Of a stretch of DNA of 64,000 bases, positions 52,412-63,500 are shown one piece after another. The notes beneath the pieces were generated by a model. That model had not been told where the DNA came from. It saw only the letters and a program-made list of their open reading frames with translations, and did no database searches. Both the position numbers and the translations under genes were made by a program. Every line of letters begins with the position of its first letter. The stretch's first letter is position 1. This DNA is from Apodemus sylvaticus. Lineage: Eukaryota; Chordata; Mammalia; Rodentia; Muridae. The stretch spans positions 143,072,465 through 143,136,464 of the forward strand of contig NC_067477.1 of the NCBI RefSeq assembly GCF_947179515.1. The letters run 5' to 3'.

Positions 52412-52598
52412 AAAAAAAAGTTAACACTAAAAAAAAATAAGACAAAAAAAAAAGGAGTGGGAGTGGATGGGTTGGTGAGCAGGGAGAAGGGGTTATGGGA
52501 TAGTGTGTTTTCAGAGGGGAAACCAGGAATGCAGATAATATTTAAAATGTAAATAAAGAAAATATTTAATTTAAAAAACGTAAAAAAAAAAAAAGAAA
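52412..52598 (+). other. Probable 3'-transduced segment ending in a second poly(A)
   Basis: After the L1's own interrupted A-tail (52,412-52,453), non-satellite sequence begins at GGAGTGGGAGTGGATGGG. It continues to a second AATAAA (52,552-52,557) and ends in poly(A) at about 52,582-52,594, directly before the target-site duplication. The segment itself looks like the last bases of a different L1 3' UTR (G-rich, then AAATGTAAATAAAGAAAATATTTAAT). The simplest reading is that the source L1 transcript read through its own signal into downstream DNA that held an older L1 tail, and the whole was copied here. Confidence 0.7.
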
Positions 52599-52611
52599 GA
52601 AAGAAAATTCT
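52599..52611 (+). repeat. 3' target-site duplication of the full-length L1
   Basis: GAAAGAAAATTCT, exact copy of 45,745-45,757. The satellite continues in phase with CCTGTGGGTTCTC. Confidence 0.93.
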
Positions 52612-55600
52612 CCTGTGGGTTCTCTTTTGAGGCTACACGTTTAGACGTACACGTCACACCAAATCTTTTCGAGTTACAACATGTTGTTTAGGAGATACAA
52701 GCTAATTTTTTACGATGCATTCTTTCTTCTCGTAAAGTGTTTCCAATCTGTACTTATTTGTCTTTAATCTGCAAAATTGTATTTCCTTATAACGTGGGAT
52801 TCTTACATATTCTTTCGAGAGAAAACTCTCCTGTGCCTTCTCTTTTGAGGCTCCACGCTTACACATACACGCAACACCAAAGCTTTTCGAGTTACAACAT
52901 GTTGTTTAGGAAAAAGAAGATGATTTCGCACGATGGGGGATTTCCTTAAAACGTGGTTTTCTGAAAAATTTGGACGAAAGAAAATTCTCCTGTGGGTTCT
53001 CTTTTGAGGCTACATGTTTAGAAGTACACGCCACGCCAAACCTTTTCGAGTTACAACGTGTTGTTTAGGAGATACAAGCTAATTTTGTACGATGCTTTAA
53101 TTCTTCTCGTAAAGTGTTTCCAAAACGTACGTATTTGTCTTTACTCTGCAACACTGTATTTCCTTATAACATGGTATTCTTACATATTCTTTCGAGAGAA
53201 AACTATCCTTTGCATTCCCTTTTGAGGCTACACATTTAGACATACAGGCAACACCAATGCTTTTCGAATTACAACGTGTTGTTTATGAAAAACAAGATAA
53301 TTTCGCACAATGCGGGATTTCCTTAAACCATTGTGTTCTGACAAATTTTGAGGAAAGAAAATTCTCCTGTGGGTTCTCTTTTGATGCTACACGTTTAGAC
53401 GTGCACGCCACACCAAATCCTTTCCAGTTACCAAGTGTTTAGGAGATACAAGCTAATTTTGTACTATGTGTTATTTCTTCTCTTAAAGTGTTTCCAATAA
53501 GTACGCATTTGTCTTTACTCTGCAACACTCTATTTCCTTATAACATTGTATTCTTACATGTTCTTTCAAGAGAAAACTCTCCTGGGAGTTCTCTTTAGAG
53601 GCTACACGCTTAGACATACACGCAACACCAAAGCTTTTCGAGTTACAACGTGTTGTTTAGGAAAAACAAGATAATTTCGCACGATGCGGGATTTCCTTAA
53701 AACGTGGTTTTCTGACAAATTTTGACGAAAGAAAATTCTACTGTGTCTTCTTTTTTGCGGCTACAGGTTTAGACGTACACGCCACACTGAATCTTTTCGA
53801 GTTACCACGTGTTGTTTAGGAGATACAAGCTAATTTTTTACGATGTGTTATTTCTTCTCGTAAAGTGTTTCCCATACATACGTATTTGTCTTTACTCTGC
53901 AACACTGTATTTCCTTATAACGTGGTATTCTTATATATTCTTTCGAGAGAAAACTCTCCTGTCCGTTCTCTTTTGAGGCCACACGTTTAGACATACACGC
54001 AACACCAAAGCTTTTCGAGTTATAACGTGTTGTTTAGGAAAAACAAGATAATTTCGCACAATGCGGGATTTCCTTAAAACGTGGTTTTCTGACAAATATT
54101 GACAAAAGAAAATTCTCCTGTGGGTTCTCTTTTGAGGCTACAAGTTTCAAATTACATGCCACACCAAATCCTTCGAGTTACAACGTGTTGTTTAGGAAAT
54201 ACAAGCTAATTTCGTACTATGTATTATTCCTTCTCGTAAAGTGTTTCCAATAAGTAAGTATCTGTCTTTACTCTGCAACACTGTATTTCCTTATAACGTG
54301 GTATTCTTATATATTCTTTCGAGAGAATACACTACTGTGCCTTCTCTTTTGAGGCTACACGCTTAGACATACACGCAACACCAAAGCTTTTCGAGTTACA
54401 ACGTGTTGTTTAGGAAAAAGAAGATGATTTCGCACGATGCAGGACTTCCTTAAAACGTGGTTTTCTGAAAAAAATTTGACGAAAGAAAATTCTCTTTGTG
54501 GGTTTTCTTTTGAGGCTACACGTTTAGATGTAAACATCACACCAAATCTTTTCGAGTTACAACGTGTTGTTTAGGAGATACAAACTAATTTTGTACCATG
54601 CGTTATTTCTTCTCATTAAGTGTTTCCAATACATAAGTATTTGTCTTTTCTCTGCAACACCGTATCCTTATTACGTGGTATTCTTACATATTCTTTCGAG
54701 AGAAAACTCTCCTGTGGGTTCTCTTTTGAGGCTACATGCTTAGACATACAAGTAACACCAAAGCTTTTCGAGTTACAACGTGTTGTTTAGGAAAAACAAG
54801 ATAATTTCGCACAATGCGGGATTTCCTAAAAACGTGATTTCTGAAAAATTTTGACGAAAGAAAATTCTCCTGTGGGTTCTCTTTTGAGGCTACACATTTA
54901 GACGTACACGCCACACCAAATCTTTTCGAGTTACAACGTGTTGTTAAGGAGATACAAGCTAATTTTGAACGATGCGTTATTTCATCTCTAAAAGTGTTTC
55001 CAATAAGTACCTATTTGTCTTTAGTCTGCAACGCTGTATTTCCTTAGAACGTGGTATTCTTACATCTTATTTCGAGAGAAAACACTCCTGTACGTTCGCT
55101 TTTGAGGATACACGCTTAGACATACACGCAACACCAAAGCTTTTCAAGTTACAACGTGTTGTTTAGGAAAAACAAGATAATTTCACACGATGCGGGATTA
55201 CCGTAAAACGTGGTTTTCTGACATATTTTGACGAAAGAAAATTCTCCTGTGGGTTCTCTTTTGAGGCTACACATTTAGACGTACATGCCACACCAACTCT
55301 TTTCGAGTTACAATGTGTTGTTTAGGAGATACAAGCTAATTTTGTACGATGCGTTATTTCTTCTCATAAAGTGTTTCCAATATGTACGTATTTGTCTTTA
55401 TTCTGCAACACTGTATTTCCTTATAACGTGGTATTCTTAAATATTCTTTCGAGAGAAAACTCTCTTGTGCGTTCTCTTTTGAGGCTACACGCTTAGACAT
55501 ACACGCCACACCAAATCTTTTCGAGTTACAACGTGTTGTTTAGGAGATACAAACTAATTTTGAACGATGTTTTATTTCTTCTCGTAAAGTGTTTCCAATA

Positions 55601-56551
55601 CATACGTATTTGTCTTTATTCCGCAATACTGTATTTCCTTATAACGTGGTGTTCTTACATATTCTTTCGAGAGATAACTCTCCTCTGCGTTCTCTTTTGA
55701 GACTACACGCTTAGACATACACGTAACACCAAAGCTTTTCGAGTTACAACGTGTTGTTTAGGAAAATCAAGATAATTTCCCACAATGCGGGATTTCCTAA
55801 AAACGTGATTTCTGAAACATTTTGAAGAAAGAAAATTCTCCTCTGGGTTCTCTTTTGAGACTACACGTTTAGTCGTACACGCCACACCAAATCGTTTCGA
55901 GTTACAACGTGTTGTTAAGGAGATACAAGCTAATTTTGAACGATGCATTATTTCATCTCTAAAAGTGTTTCCAATACGTACGTATTTGTCTTTAGTCTAC
56001 AACACTGTATTTCCTAGAACGTGGTATTCTTACATCTTCTTTCGAGAGAAAACTCTCCTGTGCATTCGCTTTTGAGGCTACATGCTTAGACATACACGCA
56101 ACACCAAATCTTTTCAAGTTACAACGTGTTGTTTAAGAAAAACAAGATAATTTCACACGATGCGGGATTTCCTTAAAACGTGGTTTTCTGACATATTTTG
56201 ACGAACAAAAATTCTCCTGTGGGTTCTCTTTTGAGGCTACACATTTAGACGTACATGCCACACCAAATCTTTTCGAGTTACAACGTGTTGTTTAGGAGAT
56301 ACAAGCTAATTTTGTATGATGCGTTATTTCTTCTCGTAAAGTGTTTACAATGTGTACATATTTGTCTTTATTCTGCAACACTGTATTTCCTTATAACGTG
56401 GTATTCTTACATGTTCTCTCGAGAGAAAACTCTCCTGTGGGTTCTCTTTTGAGGCTACACGTTTAGATGTACATGCCACACCAAATCTTTTTGAGTTACA
56501 ACGTGTTGTTTAGGAGATACAAGCTAATTTTGAACGATGCATTATTTCTTC
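52612..56551 (-). repeat. Tandem satellite, - orientation (block 4)
   Basis: Same dimeric family, continuing block 3 after the full-length L1. The higher-order marker is found at 52,909 and 54,413. At 55,480-55,560 a B-type half (CTTAGACATACACGCC) passes directly into A-type sequence, a sign of unequal recombination between subunits. No gene is seen. Confidence 0.94.
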
Positions 56552-57018
56552 GTGTAGCCTCAAAAGAGAACCCACAGGAGAATTTTCTTTCATCAAAATT
56601 TGTCAGAAACCACGTTTTAAGGAAATCTCGCATCCTGCGAAATTATCTTGTTTTTCACAAACAAAATGTTGTAACACGAAAAGCTTTGGTGTGGCGTGTA
56701 TATCTACGCGTGTAGCCTCAAAAGAGAATGCAGAGGAGAGTTTTCTCTCGAAAGAATATGTAAGAATACCACGTTATAAGTAAATACAGTGTTGCAGAGT
56801 AAAGATAAATAGGTACAGATTGTAAATACTTTATGAGAAGAATTAATGCATGTTACAAAATTAGCTTGTATCTCCTAAACAACACCTTGTAACTCGAAAG
56901 GATTTGGTGTGGCGTGTAGGTCTAAATGCTTAGCCTCATAAGAGAACCCACAGGAGAATTTTCTTTCCTTAAAACTTGTCAGAAAACCACGTCTTAAGGA
57001 AATCCCGCATCGTACGAA
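56552..57018 (+). repeat. Satellite in + orientation after second orientation switch
   Basis: At about 56,551 a - strand B subunit (…GATGCATTATTTCTT) is joined to a + strand A subunit (CGTGTAGCCTCAAAAGAGAAC…). There is no long hairpin at the join. The + satellite continues to the A-rich insertion. The A and B subunits here share unusual variants (AAAGATAAATAGGTAC, TTGTAAATACTTTATGAG) with the unit after the insertion. Confidence 0.9.
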
Positions 57019-57113
57019 TAAAAAAAAATAACAATAAAAAAAAATTCTAAAGAAAAGCAAATAAATTGTATCAAGCCTAAAAAAAAAGAAAAAGAAAAAA
57101 AAAAGAAAAAAAA
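57019..57113 (+). mobile_element. A-rich insertion, possibly an extremely truncated retrotransposon tail
   Basis: About 95 bp of A-rich non-satellite sequence: AATAAAAAAAAATAAC, then AAGCAAATAAATTGTATCAAG, then long A runs with single Gs. It contains AATAAA and resembles, at low similarity, the L1 end GTAAATAAATTATATCGAAT seen elsewhere in the window. Satellite breaks off in an A subunit (GCATCGTACGAA) and resumes in a B subunit (GAAAGAATATGTAAG), so roughly 95 bp of the expected unit is missing and there is no clean target-site duplication. A plain A-rich expansion is the alternative. Confidence 0.45.
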
Positions 57114-59224
57114 AGAAAGAATATGTAAGAATACCACGTTATAAGGAAATAAAGTGTTGCAGATTAAAGATAAATAGGTACGTATTGTAAATACTTTATG
57201 AGAAGAAATAACGCATGGTACAAAGTTAGCTTGTATCTCCTAAACAACACCTTGTAACTCGAAAGAATTTGGTGTGGCGTGTACGTGTAAATGTGTAGCC
57301 TCATAAGAGAACCCACAGGAGAACTTTCTTACGGCAAAATTTTTTCAGAAAACCACGTTTTATGGAAATCTCACATCCTGAGAAATTATCTTGTTTTTCC
57401 TAAACAGCACGTTGTAACTCGAAAAGATTTGGTGTGGCTCGTACGTCTAAACGTGTAGCCTCCAAAGTGAACCCACAGGAGAATTTTCTTTCATCAAAAT
57501 TTGGCAGAAACCACGTTTTAAGGAAATCTCACATCGTGTGAAATTATCTTGTTTTTCCTAAACAACACGTTGTAACTCGAAAAGCTTTGGTGTTGCGTGT
57601 TTGTCTAAGCGTGTAGCCTCAAAAGAGAATGCACAGGAGAGTTTTCTCTCAAAAGAATATGTAAGAATACCACGTTATAAGGAAATACAGTGTTGCAGAG
57701 TAAAGACAAATAAGTACGTATTGGAAACACTTTACAAGAAGAAATAATGCATCGTACAAAATTTTTCCTAAACTACATGTTGTAACTTGAATAGCTTTGG
57801 TGTTGCCTGTATGTCTAAGTGTGTAGCCACAAAAGGGAACGCACAGGACAGTTTTCTATCGAAAGAATATGTAAGAATACCACGTTATAAGGAAATACAA
57901 TGTTGCAGAGTAAAGACAAATACGTACGTATTGGAAACACTTTATGAGAAGAATTAACACATTGTAAAATATTAGCTTGTATCTCCTAAACAACACGTTG
58001 TAACTCGAACAGATTTGGTGTGGCGTGTACGTCTAAACATGTAGCCTCAAAAGAGAACCCACAGGAGAACTTTCTATTGTCAAATTTTTCACAAAACCAC
58101 GTTTATGGAAATCTCGCATCGTGCGAAATTATCTAGTTTTTCCTAAACAACACGTTGTAACTCGAAAAGCTTTGGTGTTGCTTGTATGTCTAAACATGTA
58201 GCCTCAAAAGAGAACGCTCAGGAGAGTTTTCCCTCGAAAGAATATGTAAGAATACCACGTTATAAGGAAATACAGTGTTGCAGAGAAAGACAAATACGTA
58301 CGTATTGGAAACAATTTACGAGAAGAAATAACACATCGTACAAAATTAGCCTGTATCTCCTAAACAACACGTGGTAACTCGAAAGGATTTGGTGTGGCGT
58401 GCATGTCTAAACGTGTAGCATCATAAGAGAACCCACAGGAGAATTTTCCTTCTTCAAAATTTGTCAGAACACAACGGTATAAGGAAATCCGAGAACGCAC
58501 AGGAGAGTTTTCTCTCGAAATAATATGTAAGAATACCACGTTATAAGGAAATACAGTGTTGCAGAGTAGAGGCAAATACATACTTATTGGAAAAACTTAA
58601 ACTTTACGAGAAGAAATAATGCATCGTAAAAAAATTAGCTTGTATCTCCTGAACAACATGTTGTAACTTAAAAAGATTTGGTGTGGCCTGTACGACTAAA
58701 CGTGTAGTCTCAAATGAGAACCCATAGGAGAATTTTCTTTGGTCAAAATTTGTCAGAAAATCACGTATTAAGGAAATCCCTCTTCGTGCGAAATTATCTT
58801 GTTTTTCCTAAACAACACGTTGTAACGCGAAAATCTTTGGTATTGCGTGTATGTCTAAGCGTGTAGCCTCAAAAGAGGACGCACAGGAAAGTTTTCTCTC
58901 GAAAGAATATGTAAGAATACCACGTTATAAGGAAATACAGTGTTGCAGACTAAAGGCAAATACGTACCTATTGGAAACACCTTACAAGAAGAAATAAAGC
59001 ATCGTAAAAAATTAGCTTGTATCTCCTAAACAACAGTTTGTAACTCGAAAAGTTTTGGTGTGGCATGCACGTCTAAACGTGTAGCCTCAAAAGATAACCC
59101 ACAGGAGAATTTTTTTTCGTTAATATTTCTCAGAAAACGATGTTTTAAGGAAATCACTCATCGTGCGAAATTATCTTGCTTTTCCCAAACAACACGTTGT
59201 AACTCGAAAAGCTTTGATGTTGCG
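57114..59224 (+). repeat. Rearranged satellite, + orientation (block 5)
   Basis: Same family with irregular subunit order. At about 57,758-57,765 the end of a B subunit (GCATCGTACAAAATT) joins the end of an A subunit (TTTTTCCTAAAC), removing most of an A. At about 58,488-58,492 the end of an A (AAGGAAATCC) joins the middle of a B (GAGAACGCACAGG). These look like deletions between homologous positions of A and B. No gene is seen. Confidence 0.92.
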
Positions 59225-60584
59225 TTTCCAATACATATGTATTTTCCTTTACTCTGCAACACTGTATTTCCTTACAACGTGGTATTCTTACATATTCTTT
59301 CGAGAGAAAACTCTCCTGTGCGTTCTCTTTTGGGGCTACACGCTTAGACATACACGCAACACCAAAGCTTTTCGAGTTAAAACGTTTTGTTTAGGAAAAA
59401 CAAGATAATTTCGCATGATGCGGTATTTCCTTCATACGTGGTTTTCTGACAAATTTTGACCAAAGAAAATTCTCCTATGGTTTCTCTTTTGAGGCTACAC
59501 GATTAGACGTACAGGCCACACCAAATCTTTTTAAGTTACAACGTGTTGTTTAGGAGATACAAGCTAATTTTGTAAGATGCGTTATTTCTTCTCGTAAAGT
59601 TTTTCCAATACGTAAATATTTGTCTTTACTCTGCAACACTGTATTTCCTAATAACGTGGTATTCTTATATATTCTTTCGAGAAAAAAACTCTCCTTTGCA
59701 TTCTCTTTTGAGGCTACACGCTTAGACATACACGCAACACCAAAGGTTTTCGCGTTACAACGTGTTGCTTAGGAAAAACAAGATAATTTTGCACGATGCA
59801 GGATTTCTTTAAACGTGGTTTTCTGACAAATTTTGATGAACGAAAATTCTCCTGTGGGTTCTCGTTTAAGGCTACACATTTAGACTTACACACCACACCA
59901 AATCTTTTCGAGTTATAACGTGATGTTTAGGAGATACATACTAATTTTTTACGATGCCTTATTTCTTCTCGTAAAGTTTAAGTGTTTCCAATAAGTACGT
60001 ATTTGTCTTTACTCTGCAACACTGTATTTCCTTATAACGTGGTATTCTTACATATTCTTTCGAGAGAAAACTCTCCTGTGCGTTCTCATTTGAGGCTACA
60101 TGCTTTGACATACACGCAACACCAAAGCTTTTCGAGTTACAATGTGTTGTTTAGGAAAAACAAGATAATTTAGCAAGATGCGGGATTTCCTTAAAACGTG
60201 GTTTTCTGACAAATTTTGACGAAAGAAAATACTCCTGTGGGTTCTCTTTGGAGGCTACACATTTAGACGTACACACCACATCAAATCTTTTCGAGTTACA
60301 TCGTGTTGTTTAGGAGATACAAGCTAATTTTTTTACGAAGCGTTATTTCTTCTCATAAAGTTTAAGTGTTTCCATTACGTAAATATTTGCCTTTAATCTG
60401 CAACACAGTATTTCCTTATAACGTGGTATTCTTGCATATTCTTTCGAGAGAAAACTCTCCTTGCATTCCGTTTAGAGGCTACACACTTAGATATACATGC
60501 AACACCAAAGCTTTTCGAGTTACAACGTGTTGTTTAGGAAAAACAAGATAATTTCGCACGATGCGGGATTTCCTTAAAACATGA
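59225..60584 (-). repeat. Satellite in - orientation after third orientation switch
   Basis: At about 59,222-59,226 a + strand B subunit (GCTTTGATGTTGCG) is joined to a - strand B subunit interior (TTTCCAATACATATG). The following - units include TTTAA-insertion types (59,975 and 60,360) like those in 26,940-34,519. The last unit grades into the homogeneous array. Confidence 0.92.
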
Positions 60585-63500
60585 TTTTCTGAAAAATTTT
60601 GACGAAAGAAAATTCTCCTTTTGGTTCTCTTTAGATGCTACATGTTAAGACGTACACGCCACAACAATTCTTTTCGAGATACAACGTGTAGTTTTGGAGA
60701 TACAAGCTAATTTTGTACTATGCGTTATTTCTTCTCGTAAAGAGTTTCCAATGCGTACCTATATGTCTTTACTCTGCAAAACTGTATTTCCTTATGAAGT
60801 GGTATTCTTACATATCCTTTCGAGAGAAAACTGTCCTGTGCCTTCTCTTTTGAGGCTACACACTTAGACATACACGCAACATGAAAGCTTTTCGACTTAC
60901 AACGTGTTGTTTAGGAAAAACAAGATAATTTCGCACGATGCGGGATTTCCTTAAAACGTGATTTTCTGAAAAATTTTGACGAAATAAATTCTCCTTTTGG
61001 TTCTCTTTAGATGCTACATGTTAAGACGTACACGCCACAACAATTCTTTTCGAGATACAACGTGTAGTTTTGGAGATACAAGCTAATTTTGTACTATGCG
61101 TTATTTCTTCTCATAAAGAGTTTCCAATGCGTACGTATATGTCTTTACTCTGCAAAACTGTATTTCCTTATGAAGTGGTATTCTTACATATCCTTTCGAG
61201 AGAAAACTGTCCTGTGCCTTCACTTTTGAGGCTACACACTTAGACATACACGCAACATGAAAGCTTTTCGACTTACAACGTGTTGTTTAGGAAAAACAAG
61301 ATAATTTCGCACGATGCGGGATTTCCTTAAAACGTGATTTTCTGAAAAATTTTGACGAAAGAAAATTCTCCTTTTGGTTCTCTTTAGATGCTACATGTTA
61401 AGACGTACACGCCACAACAATTCTTTTCGAGATACAACGTGTAGTTTTGGAGATACAAGCTAATTTTGTACTATGCGTTATTTCTTCTCGTAAAGAGTTT
61501 CCAATGCGTACGTATATGTCTTTACTCTGCAAAACTGTATTTCCTTATGAAGTGGTATTCTTACATATCCTTTCGAGAGAAAACTGTCCTGTGCCTTCAC
61601 TTTTGAGGCTACACACTTAGACATACACGCAACATGAAAGCTTTTCGACTTACAACGTGTTGTTTAGGAAAAACAAGATAATTTCGCACGATGCGGGATT
61701 TCCTTAAAACGTGATTTTCTGAAAAATTTTGACGAAAGAAAATTCTCCTTTTGGTTCTCTTTAGATGCTACATGTTAAGACGTACACGCCACAACAATTC
61801 TTTTCGAGATACAACGTGTAGTTTTGGAGATACAAGCTAATTTTGTACTATGCGTTATTTCTTCTCATAAAGAGTTTCCAATGCGTACGTATATGTCTTT
61901 ACTCTGCAAAACTGTATTTCCTTATGAAGTGGTATTCTTACATATCCTTTCGAGAGAAAACTGTCCTGTGCCTTCTCTTTTGAGGCTACACACTTAGACA
62001 TACACGCAACATGAAAGCTTTTCGACTTACAACGTGTTGTTTAGGAAAAACAAGATAATTTCGCACGATGCGGGATTTCCTTAAAACGTGATTTTCTGAA
62101 AAATTTTGACGAAAGAAAATTCTCCTTTTGGTTCTCTTTAGATGCTACATGTTAAGACGTACACGCCACAACAATTCTTTTCGAGATACAACGTGTAGTT
62201 TTGGAGATACAAGCTAATTTTGTACTATGCGTTATTTCTTCTCGTAAAGAGTTTCCAATGCGTACATATATGTCTTTACTCTGCAAAACTGTATTTCCTT
62301 ATGAAGTGGTATTCTTACATATCCTTTCGAGAGAAAACTGTCCTGTGCCTTCTCTTTTGAGGCTACACACTTAGACATACACGCAACATGAAAGCTTTTC
62401 GACTTACAACGTGTTGTTTAGGAAAAACAAGATAATTTCGCACGATGCGGGATTTCCTTAAAACGTGATTTTCTGAAAAATTTTGACGAAAGAAAATTCT
62501 CCTTTTGGTTCTCTTTAGATGCTACATGTTAAGACGTACACGCCACAACAATTCTTTTCGAGATACAACGTGTAGTTTTGGAGATACAAGCTAATTTTGT
62601 ACTATGCGTTATTTCTTCTCATAAAGAGTTTCCAATGCGTACGTATATGTCTTTACTCTGCAAAACTGTATTTCCTTATGAAGTGGTATTCTTACATATC
62701 CTTTCGAGAGAAAACTGTCCTGTGCCTTCTCTTTTGAGGCTACACACTTAGACATACACGCAACATGAAAGCTTTTCGACTTACAACGTGTTGTTTAGGA
62801 AAAACAAGATAATTTCGCACGATGCGGGATTTCCTTAAAACGTGATTTTCTGAAAAATTTTGACGAAAGAAAATTCTCCTTTTGGTTCTCTTTAGATGCT
62901 AGATGTTAAGACGTACACGCCACAACAATTCTTTTCGAGATACAACGTGTAGTTTTGGAGATACAAGCTAATTTTGTACTATGCGTTATTTCTTCTCGTA
63001 AAGAGTTTCCAATGCGTATGTATATGTCTTTACTCTGCAAAACTGTATTTCCTTATGAAGTGGTATTCTTACATATCCTTTCGAGAGAAAACTGTCCTGT
63101 GCCTTCTCTTTTGAGGCTACACACTTAGACATACACGCAACATGAAAGCTTTTCGACTTACAACGTGTTGTTTAGGAAAAACAAGATAATTTTGCACGAT
63201 GCGGGATTTCCTTAAAACGTGATTTTCTGAAAAATTTTGACGAAAGAAAATTCTCCTTTTGGTTCCCTTTAGATGCTACATGTTAAGACGTACACGCCAC
63301 AACAATTCTTTTCGAGATACAACGTGTGGTTTTGGAGATACAAGCTAATTTTGTACTATGCGTTATTTCTTCTCGTAAAGAGTTTCCAATGCGTACGTAT
63401 ATGTCTTTACTCTGCAAAACTGTATTTCCTTATGAAGTGGTATTCTTACATATCCTTTCGAGAGAAAACTGTCCTGTGCCTTCTCTTTTGAGGCTACACA

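Larger units (their letters stand above)
45758..52598 (+). mobile_element. Full-length L1 (LINE-1), about 6.8 kb, with 3' transduction
   Basis: Complete non-LTR retrotransposon: 5' UTR promoter region (45,758-47,016), ORF1 (47,017-48,288), a 59-bp spacer, ORF2 (48,348-52,171), 3' UTR, a first A-rich tail near 52,412-52,453, an additional segment and a terminal poly(A). The 13-bp target-site duplication encloses all of it. ORF1 is open; ORF2 has a nonsense codon and a frameshift, so the copy is not autonomous. It is oriented opposite to the surrounding satellite and interrupts the five-unit higher-order repeat without disturbing its spacing. 3' UTR and ORFs are of the Mus/Rattus L1 type; the exact subfamily cannot be named without a library search. 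Confidence 0.96.

Noticed and set aside
5273..52598. The two L1 copies as products of one duplication event
   Set aside because: They have different 5' ends, different target-site duplications, different tails and private mutations, and they lie at non-mirrored positions. They are independent insertions of related elements.
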